This document shows positions 1-12,500 of a stretch of 64,000 nucleotides of DNA, piece after piece. The first letter of the stretch is position 1; every line of letters starts with the position of its first letter. The notes beneath the pieces are model-generated. The model did not search any database. It had not been told where the DNA came from and was given only the letters and a program-made list of their open reading frames with translations. The stretch covers positions 17,732,001-17,796,000 of the forward strand of contig NC_068569.1 in NCBI RefSeq assembly GCF_025698545.1, read 5' to 3'. The DNA comes from Gossypium raimondii. Its lineage: Eukaryota > Streptophyta > Magnoliopsida > Malvales > Malvaceae. A program made the position numbers and the translations under genes.

Positions 1-1050
1 AACAGGTTGTTTATAGAGTATCATGTCAATCTTATTAAATGCATTGCAGCCCTTACGAACACTAGATTACAAGAGTGGCCTTTTTCCAGGAAATGGGCTT
101 TGTTTATTCATATGAAGAGCAAAGGGCTTTGTGTTGGCCCAGAGAAGGAAATGTCAGGGCCAGAGTAGCCTACGATGATTTTCTCTTTTGTTTTGTGATG
201 GCGAATAAAACATTTGGCGCGCAGAAAAACATGGAGTTTCATTGTGACGGGAAAACCCGCCGACTCATATGAAAGGGATTTAACATTTTGTGCCGCCTTG
301 GTACGTATTTAACATGGGCAGCTTACCTTATCTGTGTTTGTTGTCTTAAAGTGTAACTGAGAATGTGGGCGGCTTTTGTCGTCCAACGTCTACGAGGTTA
401 GCTCAGCTGCCATCATTTTGCTTAAAGCTTGGTTACTTGATTTTTCTCTACCCATCTTTTTCTTTTATAAATTACGTCTTATGATATCTTATCCTAGGTG
501 GTGTTGCCATAATTTATAGGCTTCTGGGAGGAGGAAATGATGCAAGTAATTTCCAAAATTATAATTTTAGAGAAAAGAATAACACGAAAAACACCAGATA
601 GGGAGAAAAATCTGGATAGCTTACCATCTAGTTTTCTCTCTATTTCATTTGGAAATGTCTATTATATTACAAAGGAAATAACACTTACAGCAACTTCGGT
701 TAGGTACAATATCCACCCTTATACGTTAATGCTACGTTTGATTAGAAAAGAAAACACTTATTTAATATATCTCTTGAAATAGCTAGACATAAAATAAAGA
801 GTAATTAGTACAAATTTAAATATGCAATTAGAAATATGAGTACATTTTTTTTTTGTAAAAAGACCTATTCAAAATAAGCGACAAGTTTTCCTTTTCTTTG
901 CCACAAATAAGTCATGTTAGTGGGTAACAATTACCGGTTGCGAGTAGCATATAGCTAATTAATGACTAAAACATGCGGAAAAAATAATACTCCAATAAAA
1001 CATAACATTACAGTTCATATAATATTCTTTACACCATATAAAATAATAGG
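1..1050. other. Intergenic, no gene recognised
   Basis: AT-rich sequence. The short open frames here (for example 75-272 and 537-782) have no family motif, no clear splice context and no composition shift. This may include the outer part of the gypsy relic that begins near 1055, but I could not delimit an LTR. Confidence 0.4.
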
Positions 1051-1054
1051 CTAG

Positions 1055-3150
1055 TTATGCAACGCCGTTACAACAATTCAAGGTAATGAGTATTAGAATC
1101 AAAGAATTGAAGAATACTCCTGCAACAAATACTCCCTTCATCTCAAGGATGAACTCGAGGAAATTTTTGTTCAGGCTCATGCAAAGTCTTTTACGTAGAA
1201 TCCTCAAGAAACGTGTTAGTCCATTGCGCCAACATTTGTGTGATCGCACTATTACCTTTTTTGACAATTCTCTTATTCAAAATCTTGTCAAATTTTTTCA
1301 CCATTGTTCCATTTGCCCCCCCTAAACATGTACGGTTGCTTGTATCAGTGCTTTGCCCACTTGTTTCTTAAAGTGCAACATGTGTAAAGTAAGGTTTACC
1401 TTTCACCTAAGTGGTAGCAACAACTTATATGCCACCTTTCCCATCTTAGGTGCAACATAGAATTGTTCATAATACTCAACAATTAGCTTCTGGAAGATTC
1501 ATGTTTCACTGAATTTTGCTTATATGGTTATAATTTCAAATTAATCAGATTTCCTGCCTCAAACTCTCTCTCAATTCTCTTCTTATCAATCATTACTTTC
1601 ATTTTCTTGAGTTCTTTGCAAATGGAATATCAAGTCTAGTTAGCAACTTCCCTCTGTTGCATGCTTCTATCTACTAAATCCACAACTAACTATCCTACCA
1701 TATAAGGTAAATGGATGAGTGGTGCTTAGCCATAAAGACCCTGGTAAAGAGTAGTGTGAACATATGAATGGTAGGAAGTGTTGTAATATCATTTAACTAA
1801 AGCCAACCAATAACTCCAATCATTGGGCTTTTCACAAATCATGTAACATAGATATCCCTCCAAACAATACTTAACTGCCTCTATCTGACCAGTTGTCTAT
1901 GGATGATAAGCTATTGAAAGTTCTGCAAGTTCCTAGCCTTTTAAAAAGTTATTTTAGAAGGAACTTATAAAAACTCTATCTTTGTTTGTGGCAATGTTAT
2001 CAAGCAAACAATGTAACCTTAAAAAATGGGAAAAAGATTTTGGTGCAACAACCAAACCAAAGAAAGGGTAACATACTTAGCTTATCGCTACCATAAAAAA
2101 TGTGTCTTTACCTTTAGAATTAAGAATACCTTCTAAAAAACCATACAAATCTCAACCCAAGCCCTTGTTGGAATAGGTTAGAGTTGTAGTAAACCTACCT
2201 TAGTTGTATTATCAGTCTTGCACCTTTAACACTCCATACATTCTCTTTCTCAGTGGCTCACAACCTTCTACAAACTTTTTTTAATAAAATACACCAACTA
2301 ATTTACCGGCAGTCACTTGAGCACTTGAATGCCTCCATCGGATTATTATGGAAATATTTCAAGATTTCTTTTTGAAGTACAAGTTCATTACCCACCACAA
2401 TCTTACCCTTTCTCTCCAACTACTTGCCATCCCATAATATATAGGATGCAATGCAACATTCTCTTCAAGCTCAACTATTAATTTTTGAAGCATAAAACCC
2501 TTATGCTAAGATGCACTAATTTTAGCCATTAGATTGATGGTCATTGTAAACATTTGAAGACGTTGTGGATTGCTAAAATTAGGATTCCCTAAAAGCACAC
2601 AAGCCATTATATTACTAGCTTCTTTCTTATAAATTATTTCAAAACCATAATCTAGTATTTTAGTCACTCATAACTAATATAGAGTAGTGGCCTAAATGTT
2701 GGATAAAAAATACAAAGTCTTATGATAAATTCTAATTTTTTTCATGTGTCCACTTACCAAACAAAGGCTTCATTTCTATGTTGCCAATTGAACAACTATC
2801 ATTTCTTGATCATAAATGAATAAGGCTTGGGGCTTAGGGGCCAAAGCCTTACTAAATAAACTAAGGGCAATCCTTTTTTAGTAAGAACAATTTCTATCCC
2901 ATTGCAAAATAATTCTCAAAGCCTGGTAACACTAACACAAGTGCTATAAACAAAGCTAGCTTTAGCACCTTAAATGCTCGTGTTGCATTATCAATCCACT
3001 GCCATACTTGTTGGTGCATGGGTGCATGGGATGAAAATAAACTTATGAAAAATTAATTGAAGGCTTCAAGGCGTGTAACCACACTGTTGTTTTTAAGGTT
3101 CTATTCGCCCCTACCTAAACTTTGGTGTGCAAAAGAGTTTATTGCAAATG
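1055..3150 (-). mobile_element. Decayed Ty3/gypsy retrotransposon polyprotein relic
   Basis: Reading the minus strand from high to low coordinates gives, in pol order, broken pieces of a gypsy polyprotein. Around 2800-3000 is an RT/RNase H junction resembling AFKVLKLAL, then a motif like ALSP...LIHL. Around 2250-2450 is an integrase zinc-binding region. Around 1780-2200 is the integrase core, including a GKDTFFMVA stretch, SAYHP-like and TGQIEAVKYCLEGYL segments. At 1055-1260 is the C-terminal part, resembling QMLAQWTNTFLEDST. Stops and frameshifts are frequent, so it is dead. No LTR pair or target duplication was found, and the borders are approximate. Confidence 0.72.
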
Positions 3151-5700
3151 AACCTCAAGGATAAAATGAAACCTAATGACTTTCGGTGTCTTACGCTGAC
3201 AAAATAGTTCGCTGAGCATTAAGCAGAGCATAGCAAGTGTATCAAATTCTATAAAGAATTTATGTTTATAGAATGATATTTGAACATTAGAAGATAGAAG
3301 AGAATAAATAAACTTTTTCTAAGTTTTTTGGTGTACCATGAAACTAAAATTTCATTCCTATTTATAGTTATCATATCTTTTCATACAAACATAACTATTC
3401 AAATGGATGGTCACGTTTTTCAGTAACAAACACAATTATTCATTGCATATTACTTAAATAATCATAATTGTTTGTTAATAATCAAGTAACACAGACTCTT
3501 AGTAATAAGAGACATAACTCATTGAAACTATTGGTTAATAATCAAGTGATGTAACTATTGGTTACTTATAACTTTTCATTTGCGCTATTGAAACGTTATA
3601 TATATTCGAAAATATTCCAACAATCTCTCCCTCCCAATTTCAAAATATTCTAGATTTTGATAATATTTGAAATCAATTGCATAAATGAATGAATCTTGCA
3701 ATTGAACCTTCACTCACTCAAAACAATTTAAAATTAATTGAAATTGCATGGTAGGCTAATCTTTGAGCCAACTATTCCATTTAATTAACCAAACACATCT
3801 CACAAAATGATTTCTACACCATTCAATGCATAATATCTAGGGACACTATTATAGTCACGTGCCTATAACCTCTTTTCATGAGTGTTGTTAGAGCTAAGCC
3901 TTTGAGCTCCTAAAACGGTCACACTTCCACTCACAGAGGTAGATTCCACCAAGAGTGTTCCCGTAATTATAACATTCTAACACATTTATGTTATGAGACT
4001 ATTAAGAGTATATTACTCATTCTTCCATGTTAATAATATATACCACATAATAAACTTTATATTTATTTGTTTCTTGAAGGTACAATACTAACACTCTCAC
4101 CATATTCAATTACCCATTCTTTCGCATAAGAATGTCATTAAGGATATCCTTTGTACAATTATCAATTTACCATTATCACTTATCAGGATGGCTTCACATT
4201 TTGTTTATTTATTTCTTTTCCACCAAGTAAGTTTCATAACTTATTTTCATAGTCAATATAAGACCTTAAAACTCATTGTGTATAAACGTTCTAGTAACAT
4301 GGCTTCTTTTTTCAACAAACCATATACAAACAGGGGTGTTTCATGTTTTTAGAACACAGACATATTTAAGGACAACAACTAGCCTATCATTTAATTATAA
4401 TATCACACATTTATACAGCCTTTATCATGGACATTATTAGTCATTTTGTGACTATAATAAAAACCATGCCCATCACCTAAATGAGATAAATAGCTTTATG
4501 TTGTTATTTTAATGCAATTGAGATATTTGATTCATAATTTCCAAAATATATTTGAAAACTTACTGTATTTAAAAACTTTATAGATTTATGAGACTATAAA
4601 TCATATTTCAAGCCATATATTAAAAATCATGTGCGCCATCATAAACATGCACAATTTGATCTCGATAACTTCCCACTTGGTTCTCTTTGTATTTTACTTG
4701 GGAACTTATAATATGTTACGATAGAAAATCCTAATAGTTATTAGGCCCGGCCCTAATAGCTATAGAGTGTAATATTTGATTATTTTAATAAATATGGATA
4801 ATTTCCTAAATTAATCTTATATTACATAATGTTATTAATGTTATTTTTTACATCAAAATAACAATCTTAAAATGCTACTAAATCATTACAGATTGTTTTT
4901 TAATTTTTATATGAAAATAATAAATATGATTTTGTAAAATTATAATAATATTATATGCTAAATATTTTCGTATTATAATTAATTTAAAATTTAAATTTTA
5001 TACATATGTATGAAAATACAAACTAGGTATATATAAATTGTGATTCCTTAATGAAAAAAGGTTTTAACAAATAAAATTGTCATACCTGTTTATAAACGAG
5101 CATATGATTGTGTGTGTATATATATTCTCATTCCTTAAAAAAGTTTAAACAAATAAAATTGTCATCTCAATTAGTTGTAATAATTAAACTAGACTATTCC
5201 TCTTTGGACTAACCACCATCTCTAATTATTGGTCTCCCGTCTCCTCTATATCTTTGATTTTCATGGCTCATCCTCTATTACCCACCACAATATTTATAGT
5301 AAAATTATTTAAAATTGCCTTTTAAAAAATATGTAATATTTAAAATTAAAGATAAAATGTAAAATATTATTTATAATTTATAATTTATGTTTATCAAATA
5401 ATATAATTCCATTTAAATTTACATCAAACAAATATTATAATTCAAATTCAACATTTAAAATTTCAATTTATTAAATAAGATTTTAATGTACTATTAATTT
5501 GCGATATATGTTGAGATCCTCAATTAAACATAAACATAAAATTTTCTTAAACCCTAACTTTCTAAAACATGTTCAATATGTGTACCATCTTATTTAATAT
5601 TAAGTTGTAATGCGACGAATTAAACATTTTAAAGAATATATATATTATATATCAAAGAGTTTATAGTTTTAAAAAAATAAATAAAAGAAGTTAGGTTTGA
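3151..5700. other. AT-rich intergenic DNA, no gene
   Basis: Very AT-rich, especially 4780-5700. No coding motif was recognised. The part next to 3150 may be the untranslated end or LTR of the adjacent gypsy relic, but I found no terminal repeats. Confidence 0.4.
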
Positions 5701-6469
5701 AATTAAAGTAAATTACTAGTAAGGTGAACAGAAAGAAAGATGGTGACCAAAGTAGTGAGTCATGGACTAGAATTGTATGGAGAAGCAACGATAAGAGCCA
5801 AAAGTCAAGAGTCAAGCAGGCTAGGCTAAACAATGTTTGCCAACCCAAGCGCCGAGATTAGCTAAGATTTTCTCCTGTTGACTATAATTAACTAAGATCC
5901 AATCCCAATCCCAATTTCATTTGAACTGATAGGACACGCATAAGACGACAATTCAAACAGCACTAACCCTTTGGGTACTTGGCAATTAAGCATATGCTCT
6001 TTTTTAACAGCCTCAAAAGCTAGAAAGCTAAAAGCTAATGTTTAATTATTGGAATTTGTTTCTGTTTTCCCCAAAATAACCATTTTCTTTTGTATTCTTC
6101 AAAGGCTAGTTTCGTCATTTGAGGATACGTCTTAGAATTTCGAAACGGGGAAAAAAAAATCTTAGCTGTTTGAGTTGAGGTTACGATACTGTCCGAAACA
6201 ACGAAAAATATGTCTGATCCGAAAATTGCCCTTGTAATAGACTAGAAATTTCCAATTCAGTCAATCCTCTCTCTCCCTAGTTCTTAGCTTTTATTTGTGG
6301 GAGGCTTTGTTTGTAATTTTGTTCAATTCCAAGGCCATTTCAAATTTCTGGCTGTTTCCCTCGTCACACTCAAACCCGCCAGTCTCACTGTGGACACTCT
6401 CTCAGCTGGAACCGCCACTTTCTCTGCAAGGGACTAACCTTTAGACCCTGAAAACCCGGTTTTAGCGAG

Positions 6470-6538
6470 AGAAGCAGAAGGGAGAGAGAGAGAAAGAAAG
6501 AAGGAAACGAGAAATATCGTGAAATTCAAAGGGAAGGG
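6470..6538 (+). promoter_or_regulatory. Purine-rich (GA) 5' leader of the sucrose transporter
   Basis: A GAGAGA/GAAAGAAAGAAGG tract directly precedes the ATG at 6539. Such GA/CT tracts are common in plant 5' leaders and core promoters. I could not identify a convincing TATA box in the preceding few hundred bases, so the transcription start is not placed. Confidence 0.4.
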
Positions 6539-9500
6539 ATGGCGATCCCCGAAGTAAACCGCCAACAAGCCAGAGGGAGACCTACGGCGTCTTCAACACG
6601 ACCGCCGGTTCGAGCTAGAATTCGGCTCCGGCAGCTGCTTCGAGTCACTTCCGTGGCATGCGGGATACAGTTCGGATGGGCTTTACAGCTCTCGCTTTTG
6701 ACACCTTACGTTCAAGAGCTAGGTATACCTCACCAGTGGGCCAGCATCATATGGCTTTGCGGGCCGCTTTCGGGCCTCCTCGTACAACCTCTGGTGGGAC
6801 ACATGAGCGACCGATGCACCAGCCGCTTGGGTCGTCGCCGACCTTTTATCGTGGCTGGTGCAGTTTCGATTATCGTTGCCGTTTTGATCATCGGTCACTC
6901 CGCCGATATCGGATGGTTGTTCGGCGATACAGAGGCGTCCCGGCCGAGAGCTATCGTGGCGTTTGTTTTCGGGTTTTGGATTCTTGATGTTGCTAATAAC
7001 GTGACTCAAGGTCCTTGTAGAGCTCTACTTGCTGATCTTACTGGTTAGTATCTGTTCCTTCATTTATGGAGTTTGATCGGATTAACTATTATATCATATG
7101 TTAGTTTTCCTTCAAGAATGAATAAACTTCTGAAATTGTTGGGCATTTATATGTTATAAAACCATATATGCTAATCAGATGGTTTCAAACCCCTCATATA
7201 CATATATATGTATTTGAATAAGTAGTTGAATTTTATTATCCAAGAAAGCAGCATAGCTGCTACAGAATTACAACTCATGCTCTTTGTTGTACAATTAATC
7301 AAACATCTCAAAGTTTAGCTTCCAGTGCGTATACTGTGTCAAATCCATAGTACCCAATCTAATTTTTTTTGGTTGTACAGTTGCATAGCTACCACTCCTC
7401 TAATTTGCTCTAGCAAGTTGTCTTCAGTCCTCTCATTATGTGTATGGATTCTACCATTCCTTCTTGACAAAATAAATCATGGTAGTCCAAGCTACGCATA
7501 TGATGGTTTTTGCCAAGCTCTTGCTTTTGATTTTCATACCGATCCATCACAATTCTTCCTCCCAGCTTCTTGCTTGTTGTTGCCGTATCTTCTTTGTAAA
7601 GTTACATTTTGAAAACAAGTGTTCTCTAGTCTCTCTTTCACGCTTGCAGAGGGAGTAACCCTTGTCAAGTGTCATCTCCTAGGCAATGAGTAAGTCCGTG
7701 GTTGGAAGTCTGTTCAAAACTACCATCCAAGCAATCAGTGAGTGAGTGGTTGGAATGAAGAGCCTTGGACCGTAATTCTTTGTGCCAAGTTACATTTCCC
7801 CTCAATGCCTTATTGCATTCCAAACATCTGGTACTTGAAATTTATTACCTTTAAAAGGCCAACTACATCTTCCACCATCTCCTTCAGTTACCACTTGCAA
7901 AACAGTTTGCCTCATTTGTAAAAGTTCTCTCTAGTTCCAACTGCAACTTATTTGGGAGGAAAATTCTTAGATTTCCTTCCCTTTAAGAATATATATATTT
8001 TTGCCCAAGCTATCCAAAGAGAACACACTTTTGTCAATACAGTCCAGAAATTTCTGGGAAAGCATGTCTGGTTCCATGTTTTCTTTTATGCCTAGGGCTT
8101 CTAGTTTTGGCAAAAAAATATGGCTCTAGTAGCAATCCCCTCCTTGTCCTTTCATAAGAAGCTTGAAAATGGTAGTGAGAGTCTGTGAATGCGTGCTTTG
8201 GGAGCATGAAATGTCTACACCATTAGTTCTGAATATGGAAGATTGATTGTATCAGTTTGACAAATATATGATAAATGTTTTAAAGACCATCCTGCAATCT
8301 TGGCCCCTATTGTCTCAGTAAGTAGTTTACAATCCCTTTTGGATAGCCTTCTAGTGACCAAAGGCATTCTAAGGTACCTAACTAGAAGTTTACCAAGCTT
8401 AAACCTTGATGCTTCATGGATAGCCATAAGCTTTTCTTTACTCCAATGGAGTAAAGTTCATACTTTGCATTATTAATCAGAAGCCCAGAGAATAGATAGA
8501 ACTATTCCAATACCATCTTGATTCCTTGAACAAAGTCAAGATGAGCAAGTCATCCATGATGCTATGATGGGTTATGCGAAGCTTGTTGCCTTCTTTATGT
8601 TAAGCAAAAATTCCAACCTTTGCTGCACTGTCCAAAAGTCTTGATAAAATATAATTGTCAATATAGAGAGGTATAGGAGAGGGGGTCACCCTCACCCCTT
8701 TTGCTCCCTTAAAAAAACCTTAAAGCCCCCATTAATAGAGATTGAAAATCTTAATGCTGTTCTTTTGTTGTTATTATTGTTTGCAAAACCTCAATAGTTA
8801 AGCTTTATGGACAGGCAACAAGGTTAGGATCATTGGTGCCAAGTTGACTTTGAAATGAAGATGTAAACTTCTGTTGAAATTTGGGGGAACAAATCCAACC
8901 TGTTCCTGTTTTCTTCAAGCAATATCTTTATTGAATTCTTGCATTGATGACTCTTCACTATCATATAAAAGTAAGCTATATGGAGATCTTGTTCCCATAA
9001 CCATTGTACTCGTGACTGTTGTCTATACAACACTCACTTTTCATTTTGTTCTCGTAGCTCTAAGTTTAAGGAAGCTTGTTTTGGAACCATTCCTCAAAAC
9101 TAAGATCTGAATAGCTTTTAACTCCCTATTTGTGGCTTTTACCTTGTTAGATATGCTCCCATAATTACTTCTGTTGAACTGCCTCAAAATGGACTTTGTA
9201 ATGGAAGTAGAAATCGAGAAAAAGTAAACAAAAATTTATGAGAAGAGAAAACTTGTGTTTATTCACATCATATAGTATCCTATTTATATTAGTTATAAGA
9301 GTAAAGGAAAGAAATTAAAGTAAATAAAATTCCTTACTTTTTCAATATTCTGCTTTTGTGCTCGATCTTGCTACAATATCCTTTTTTCCTCTTTATGATA
9401 TTAGATTCCTTCAAATAAAGACACAATATCTTGAAGTGAACTACCTATTTGAGGGAGATCTTACCCAATTGGCATATGAGTATCCACCAACTTGTGTATT

Positions 9501-12500
9501 ACTTTATATTCATATAATAAACCTTGCCCAGGGGCACCTTTGGCATATTTAAGGATGCGTATTATTGCATTTCAATTGGAGGAATTGACTAACCACACTT
9601 ATTGTAAAGGGAATATATGAAAATGTGATAATGAGATAATTAAGTTTCCCAACTTATCTTTGATATTGACTAGGATCCTTTAGTGGCTCGCCTGTCGTGA
9701 AACAAGCTTGGCAACAGGATCAATAGGTTTACAATCCAACATTCTTGTTTCTTTCAGAATATCCAATGCATGCTTCCTCTAAGATGTAACAATGCTTTTG
9801 TTTGATTGCGCTACCTGAATGCCCATAATATATTTAAACTTCCCCAAGTCTTTAGTTTGAAAATGGTTGAAGAGATGTTGCTTGAGTTGAATAATTCTTT
9901 AATGATCATCATCTATAATAACAATATCATCCACATATACCACCAGATTGGTATGATGGTAAAAGACCGAGTTATCTTCTTCACTCATTCTCATCCCAAA
10001 TTATTGGATAACATGCTAAATGGACTAAGGGTTATGAGAAGAATGAATACCTTGCTATGGGTTGAATAGGGTCTTCTGCTTGAGGTAAATTGATGGTGTA
10101 GGAGATTAGCCACTTGGAACACATCTGTTTTGTATATGTAATAGGATAATTAGGAGCAAGTGTAGATGGTCGTCGGGAGTATACTTGAGGAAATCTAGTT
10201 GATGGTGTAACATTAGGAATAGGAAAGATAGGAATTGGGAGAGCTTCTCTAACATCTTTTTGGTCAAGTGGTTGAGAGTGGAAATAGGGAGATGCCTCAA
10301 AGAAGGTTACATCTGCTTACTCAAAATATTTGTTAGTGGTTGGATCATAGCATTTGTACCCTTTTAGATGGTGAGAGTCCCCCACGAAGATGTAGTTAAT
10401 GAATTTGGAGGAAGTTTATCTTTTTCTGGTGTATGATTGTGTACAAAACAAGTATAACCAAAGACACGAGTAGAGAAAGGGTAAGATGGCTAACTTGGGA
10501 AGACAATAGAATAAGGATTTTGATTTTGCAATACCAAAAAGAGCATACAATTGATTGAATAGTATTCAGTTAGAACATCATCCCCTCAAAAATGAAGTGG
10601 TACTTTATGATAAATGAGCATGATACAAATTGTTGAAATGAGATGGCGGTCCTTATGTTCAACCTTTCTGTTTTATTGTGGGGGTGTTTCAACAAGAAGT
10701 TTGATGTATGATTTCTTGAGAAGTCATGAATTGTTGAAAAGGAAGGGAGAGTTTATATTCTAGAGCATTATCACCGTGTAGAACTCTAATGGAAACACTA
10801 AATTGATCATGAATCTCAGAACAAAAAATTTGAAAATATTAAACAACTCAATTCTATTTTTCATGAGAAACAACCAAGTGCAACGAGAGATAAACTGACT
10901 CTTCAATCATGAATCTCAGAAGAAGAATGGTTGATGTAGCTAGGTAAGAAAGATATTATAATCTGTGTTTCATGTCCTTTGCCGATCATTTTCTTGTACT
11001 TTGATCCTACACAAAAACAGAATGAGAATCAAAGATGACTCTTCAATCAAGTTGTTTTACAAAGTTTACTATTGGAAATCAAGTTGTACGACATTGTGGG
11101 GATATAAAACTGACTCTTAATGAAATGGAAGAAAGAGGATGAATTTCTCCTACCCCTTCAATGACAGTTCGAGATCTATTAGCTAGGTGAGGAGGTAAGG
11201 GAGAAGCAAGAGTATAGAAAATGATTTTATTGGTCATGTATCCAAGCGTCATTGGAGGGAGATTGTGTTAGGCAATCAAAGGAATTACCCGATTGAGCAA
11301 CAGAAACCATGGGAGAAGACTATTGTTTTGATGTTTGATACTATAAGTATTCATCATAATCTGCACTAGTTAATGTGACTAGAGTTCCTTAATCTTGGGC
11401 ATTTGGTAGTGGAAGAAGTCCATCTCTTTGAGACTGAGCTATGTGAGCAATGGGCTGATTATACTGTGTCACCTCCTGATTGCACATCGATTGTTTGTGG
11501 TATCTCCATCAGAGCATCCATCTCAAAATATATATTGGCATAAGCAAGTCTTTGTTTAGTTGCTATGACCCTCTCATATTTGGCGATCATTGGTGGTGGA
11601 TTTTTCAAACTAGTCAATATTTTTCCCATAGGTCTTGTTTATTCAATATTAAATACCGACTATGTATGTACTAGTCATGCAATTTCATGAAGTATTTGAC
11701 AAAGAACTTTTCAAACTAGTCAATATTTTTCTCATAGTTCTTGTTTATTCAATTATCACATAGTAATCATGACAAAATTGCCATTTTAGAGGATAAATCT
11801 TCGTGCTTATAATTTCTTTTGTGACACTCCTTCGAATGTATTTTCTAAGCGTGGGGCCAAACTTTTCTGTCCAAAAATTTCCAATAGGTTGTCCCCATCT
11901 TAAAACATTTCATGACAATAATACCTAAAGTTCCTTCACATAGAATAAATTTGATAGTTGTTGCCAATTTGCAATTCTAACCACAAGGCAGCGAATATAC
12001 TTTTATGTTTACATTTTTGCTACGCAAATGTACACACAAACAAATTAAAATTACAATGTAGTTATTTGTATTGTCAAGTACCATAAAAATTCGTTTTTTT
12101 AACTTTTTAATGCATAAACATAGAAACCATGAAACCAACCTCAAATTGACATTATCTTCTGTCTTTCTTATGTTAGGAAAGGATCATCGAAGAACTCGAG
12201 TGGCAAATGCTTACTTCTCGCTATTTATGGCTGTTGGTAATGTTCTTGGCTATGCAACAGGATCTTATAGTGGGTGGTTTAAGGTTCTTCCATTTACCAT
12301 GACAGCTGCCTGTGGTGTTGACTGTGCAAATCTCAAATCTGCTTTCTTTCTAGACGTTATTTTTATTGCAGTTACAACATATGTAAGTGTTTTAGCTGCT
12401 AAGGAAGTGCCTCTAGGTTCAGTTGAGATGTCTACAGCCTCTCATGAAGAGAGACCTGAACACTCAGGTGGCAATGCTGAAGAAGCTTTTCTATGGGAAT

